A stretch of DNA of 24,274 nt from a virus, in the IMG/VR virus record IMGVR_UViG_3300032032_000901, positions 1 through 24,274 of that record, one strand, 5' to 3'. The notes beneath the pieces are model-generated. The model ran no database searches and was not told where the DNA came from. It saw only the letters and a list, made by a program, of their open reading frames with translations. The position numbers and the translations under genes were made by a program. Shown piece by piece: positions 22,688 to 24,274 of the stretch (within the stretch, counting starts at the first letter, position 1; every line of letters starts with the position of its first letter).

Positions 22688-23023
22688 ATGAGCAAAGAAC
22701 AATTAAAAAGAATTGACGAAATAGAAGAACAAATTGAAACTTTAGAAGACAGTTTAAGAACTGTTAAAAAAGTTACACCGTTGCACGACCGTACTTGGTT
22801 TGTAAAATGGATTTCAGTAGGATTAATTTGTGCCGCGGTACTATGTAGATCTGTAGAAGAAGTACCAAAGATGTATGATGTAATATTTTCTGCATTAGGT
22901 ACTGCAGGTTGGTTGTACGTTGGGTTTTCTTGGCACGACAGAGCATTAATAGTTTTAAACACAATACTATTATCAATGTTAGCAACAGGATTATTTAGGT
23001 ATATTATACAATGGACAATGTAA
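22688..23023 (+). CDS. Membrane protein with coiled-coil N-terminus (DUF6552-like)
   Basis: It has 111 residues. Residues 1-30 form a charged coiled coil (RIDEIEEQIETLEDSL). Three hydrophobic stretches follow, with LHDRTWFVKWISV in the first and SWHDRALIVLNTILL in the third. WHDRALIVLN is typical of a small family of membrane proteins in marine phages and alphaproteobacteria that I remember as DUF6552. Function is unknown. It follows aceA by five bases. Confidence 0.7.
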   Translation: MSKEQLKRIDEIEEQIETLEDSLRTVKKVTPLHDRTWFVKWISVGLICAAVLCRSVEEVPKMYDVIFSALGTAGWLYVGFSWHDRALIVLNTILLSMLATGLFRYIIQWTM

Positions 23024-23038
23024 AGAAAAATTATTTTA

Positions 23039-23254
23039 ATGCCAGCAGATAAACCAAAAACAAAACGACCTTATACTAAAGTAAGAATGGTTCCTGAAGA
23101 TTCTAAAATGAAGGATCACGCATTTTATTATTATGCATTTAAACCTGGTAAGGGTGAAAAGAAAAATATGAAATTAAGAATGCGAAAGTATGATCCAGTT
23201 ACCAAAAAACATATTTGGTGGGTCGAGAAAAAATTACCACCTCACGCTCCTTAA
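23039..23254 (+). CDS. rpmG: Ribosomal protein L33-like (bL33)
   Basis: It has 71 residues. From residue 28, AFYYYAFKPGKGEKKNMKL and MRKYDPVTKKHIWWVEKKLP align with bacterial L33 (FYTTTKN...[23 protein letters not shown] in E. coli). The core KYDPVxxKH is present. It is the cysteine-free form. The first 25 residues are an extra, basic, proline-rich extension. L33 is a small 50S subunit protein near the E site. A phage copy could replace the host's and bias translation, which is inference from other phage ribosomal proteins. It is the last gene of the metabolic operon. Confidence 0.75.
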   Translation: MPADKPKTKRPYTKVRMVPEDSKMKDHAFYYYAFKPGKGEKKNMKLRMRKYDPVTKKHIWWVEKKLPPHAP

Positions 23255-23272
23255 TTCTATTTTGGTAGAATT
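23253..23272 (+). terminator. Weak hairpin after the L33-like gene
   Basis: AATTCTA (23253-23259) and TAGAATT (23266-23272) pair around a six-base loop (TTTTGG), starting within the stop codon. The downstream T content is low, so termination is possible but not strong. Confidence 0.35.
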
Positions 23273-23315
23273 TCTAATTGCGAATAGTACGCATTTGCAG
23301 TATACTAAATACATT

Positions 23316-23322
23316 AAAGGAG
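23316..23322 (+). promoter_or_regulatory. Strong ribosome binding site AAAGGAG
   Basis: AAAGGAG with six bases to ATG 23329 fixes that start rather than the earlier in-frame codon at 23278. CTAAATAC lies a few bases upstream (23305-23312) and might be a weak late-like element. Confidence 0.7.
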
Positions 23323-23328
23323 AAACAT

Positions 23329-23475
23329 ATGTCATTTTTATTACATGAACTAATGGAACTTGCCTTGTTAATTTCTGCAATAGCAGTAACATGGGCAGTA
23401 CCTAGACCGGCTTGGCTATCACGACTTTATAATCGTATTGGCAGAGCATTTGGTTACAATCCACAATACAAATAA
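23329..23475 (+). CDS. Small membrane protein
   Basis: It has 48 residues from ATG 23329. One hydrophobic segment (LALLISAIAVTWAV) is followed by a basic, arginine-rich C-terminus (WLSRLYNRIGRAFGYN). It starts after an excellent ribosome site. Function unknown. Confidence 0.7.
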   Translation: MSFLLHELMELALLISAIAVTWAVPRPAWLSRLYNRIGRAFGYNPQYK

Positions 23476-23493
23476 TTTTTACAGCTTTTATCT

Positions 23494-23529
23494 AAAGTAT
23501 AATATATCTTAAAACATATTATAACTTTT
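23494..23529 (+). terminator. AT-rich hairpin between genes, possible terminator
   Basis: AAAGTATAATAT (23494-23505) pairs with ATATTATA (23516-23523) and then CTTT (23525-23528) with one bulged A, around a ten-base loop. TATAATAT makes a promoter -10 reading possible too. It lies in the 149-base gap before the next small gene. Confidence 0.4.
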
Positions 23530-23563
23530 ATCAATACTAGTGTAAATACAGTTGTAATTTAAT

Positions 23564-23623
23564 AGGCTAATAGGCACTTTACTAGACAACTAGGCAAAAC
23601 CAGGCATAAATGGAGGCATAAAT
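23564..23623 (+). repeat. AGGC-iterated intergenic stretch with a 10-base direct repeat
   Basis: AGGC starts at 23564, 23572, 23592, 23602 and 23614. The last two are part of an exact direct repeat AGGCATAAAT (23602-23611 and 23614-23623). The second copy overlaps the ribosome site (GGAGG 23612-23616) of the next gene. The function is unknown. Confidence 0.55.
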
Positions 23624-23624
23624 T

Positions 23625-23708
23625 ATGGCTACAATACCGCTCTTGATAATCATCTTAGGAGTGTCTTGTTTATTCTTTCTCATTACGATATGGTTGACTT
23701 TATTCTGA
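23625..23708 (+). CDS. Tiny membrane protein
   Basis: It has 27 residues, almost entirely hydrophobic, in one transmembrane segment. GGAGG at 23612-23616, eight bases before the ATG, supports translation. Its 3' end contains the -35 element TTGACT of the next promoter. Confidence 0.55.
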   Translation: MATIPLLIIILGVSCLFFLITIWLTLF

Positions 23709-23722
23709 TAATGTATTAACAT
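23694..23722 (+). promoter_or_regulatory. Candidate early promoter, leaderless type, weak -10
   Basis: TTGACT (23694-23699), 17 bases, TAACAT (23717-23722), then six bases to ATG 23729, which is the predicted +1. The -10 matches only four of six bases. The position is what supports it. Confidence 0.45.
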
Positions 23723-23728
23723 AGGGTA

Positions 23729-23908
23729 ATGATATTTAGAATAATAATATACGCATTTCTATCATACATTTTTACAATTATGTTTGCCGCTATTGTGGGC
23801 AGAGAATATTTTGTTAAGACAGGATTTGATCTTAAATTTGAATATGTAATGATTTTAATTATGGTGGTAGGAATGGATATTATTAGAAAATTTATTCAAG
23901 GAAAATAA
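23729..23908 (+). CDS. Small two-segment membrane protein
   Basis: It has 59 residues with two hydrophobic segments: IIIYAFLSYIFTIMFAAIV near the N-terminus and MILIMVVGMDII near the C-terminus, separated by a charged loop (GREYFVKTGFDLKFEY). The stop abuts the end of the converging gene at 23909. Function unknown. Confidence 0.65.
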   Translation: MIFRIIIYAFLSYIFTIMFAAIVGREYFVKTGFDLKFEYVMILIMVVGMDIIRKFIQGK

Positions 23909-24175
23909 TTAAATTTTATAAAATGTAAATGTTTTCCAACCTTTATGATAGCTATAATGTAAAGGTTTCCACCTATCTACTTCATGCATTCGTCTAACCC
24001 AAGCCTGACAATAGTCATCATCCCAATGAGGATGGTCTACTTTTATCTTATAAATTTTACCGTTTTTAAGGGCTTGTTGGTTTAATTCTACTAGGTGAAC
24101 GTCGGGAAAATCGGAGTTTGTGGAATCTTTTATGATTTTACGCCGCCTGGCGTATTTTTTAGTTGCCTTCTGCAT
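23909..24175 (-). CDS. Small basic protein, function unknown
   Basis: This 88-residue protein has a strongly basic N-terminus (KATKKYARRRKIIK). The rest has several His and Trp residues (HPHWDDDYCQAWVRRMHEVDRW) and ends in a possible beta hairpin. The late-type element GATAAATA on the minus strand lies 10 bases upstream of the ATG. It converges on the gene at 23729 with no gap. Not recognised. Confidence 0.65.
   Translation of the reverse strand: MQKATKKYARRRKIIKDSTNSDFPDVHLVELNQQALKNGKIYKIKVDHPHWDDDYCQAWVRRMHEVDRWKPLHYSYHKGWKTFTFYKI
24139..24160 (+). terminator. Intrinsic terminator (plus strand) embedded in an opposing coding sequence
   Basis: TACGCC (24139-24144) and GGCGTA (24149-24154) pair around GCCT, followed by six T (24155-24160): a textbook GC stem plus U tract for plus-strand transcription. 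It lies in codons 6-12 of the minus-strand gene, which there encodes basic residues (YARRR). It would protect the gene at 24219 from upstream read-through. Confidence 0.6.
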
Positions 24176-24185
24176 ACTAAAAGTA

Positions 24186-24193
24186 TATTTATC
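24186..24193 (-). promoter_or_regulatory. T4-like late promoter GATAAATA
   Basis: The minus-strand GATAAATA matches seven of eight bases of the T4 late element, 10 bases before ATG 24175. It faces away from the late element at 24206 on the plus strand. Confidence 0.65.
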
Positions 24194-24205
24194 ATCTGGG
24201 TCTAA

Positions 24206-24214
24206 AATAAATAC
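24206..24214 (+). promoter_or_regulatory. T4-like late promoter AATAAATAC
   Basis: AATAAATAC, identical to the element at 6999-7007, ends five bases before ATG 24219, so a very short or absent leader is predicted. It forms a divergent pair with the minus-strand element at 24186. Confidence 0.55.
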
Positions 24215-24218
24215 AATT

Positions 24219-24274
24219 ATGCGATATATTGAGTTCAGAAAACTATTTGAACAGGAGCCCGGAACTGCCCCTAT
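24219..24274 (+). CDS. Start of a gene cut by the window edge
   Basis: An open frame from ATG 24219 runs off the right edge (18 complete codons, MRYIEFRKLFEQEPGTAP). It follows a late-type promoter, so it is probably a late, perhaps structural, gene. The family cannot be named from this fragment. Confidence 0.5.
   Translation, partial: MRYIEFRKLFEQEPGTAP

Noticed and set aside
22624-22985. Two minus-strand frames opposite the end of aceA and the membrane-protein gene
   Set aside because: Both are antisense to well-supported genes and lack translation signals.

Overview
The window is a stretch of a T4-like tailed-phage genome (myovirus type). It carries recognisable T4 replication genes: UvsW helicase, a gp61-type primase with zinc ribbon and Toprim, and a gp41/DnaB-type helicase. 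Genes are packed tightly with ATGA and TAATG overlaps, and several promoters resemble the T4 late element NATAAATA. The DNA is visibly AT-rich and there are no photosystem genes. Together with isocitrate lyase and type II glutamine synthetase, this points to a marine heterotrophic host with an AT-rich genome, such as SAR11/Pelagibacterales. The host is inference. I see no tRNA, rRNA, CRISPR array or insertion sequence.

Layout: (1) 3-167 is the tail of an upstream gene. (2) 191-6602 (+) is a long co-directional block led by a consensus sigma70-like promoter: an unknown protein, UvsW, several short conserved unknowns, a possible clamp-loader subunit, a zinc-finger protein, a miniature DnaE-like protein and a DUF2061 membrane protein. 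(3) 6596-6988 (-) is a conserved phage unknown, and 7027-7812 (+) a probable virion protein behind a late-type element. (4) 7848-11861 (+) holds primase, a 40-residue protein, a carbamoyltransferase-like protein, the gp41 helicase and a SET-domain protein whose end runs into a GC-rich palindrome cluster. (5) 11879-16793 (-) is a late-type operon of seven genes: three putative Fe(II)/2-oxoglutarate oxygenases, two unknowns, a class III aminotransferase and an amidinotransferase. (6) 17006-17574 (-) has three small late genes. (7) 17676-19992 (+) pairs an HtrA/DegP-like protease with a string of tiny membrane proteins, a lipoprotein and a DUF1289 protein. (8) 20024-23254 (+) is a metabolic operon with glutamine synthetase, isocitrate lyase, a membrane protein and a ribosomal protein L33-like protein. 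(9) 23329-24274 has small membrane proteins, a minus-strand late gene and the start of another plus-strand gene.

Two themes stand out. First, six plus-strand promoters share the form TTGACW, exactly 17 bases, then a -10 hexamer. In four of them the standard +1 falls on the A of the ATG, and in a fifth it falls one base before, which predicts leaderless early mRNAs. Second, the auxiliary genes suggest carbon and nitrogen redirection (isocitrate lyase making glyoxylate, glutamine synthetase, an aminotransferase, an amidinotransferase) and control of translation (L33), on top of a normal T4-like replication toolkit.
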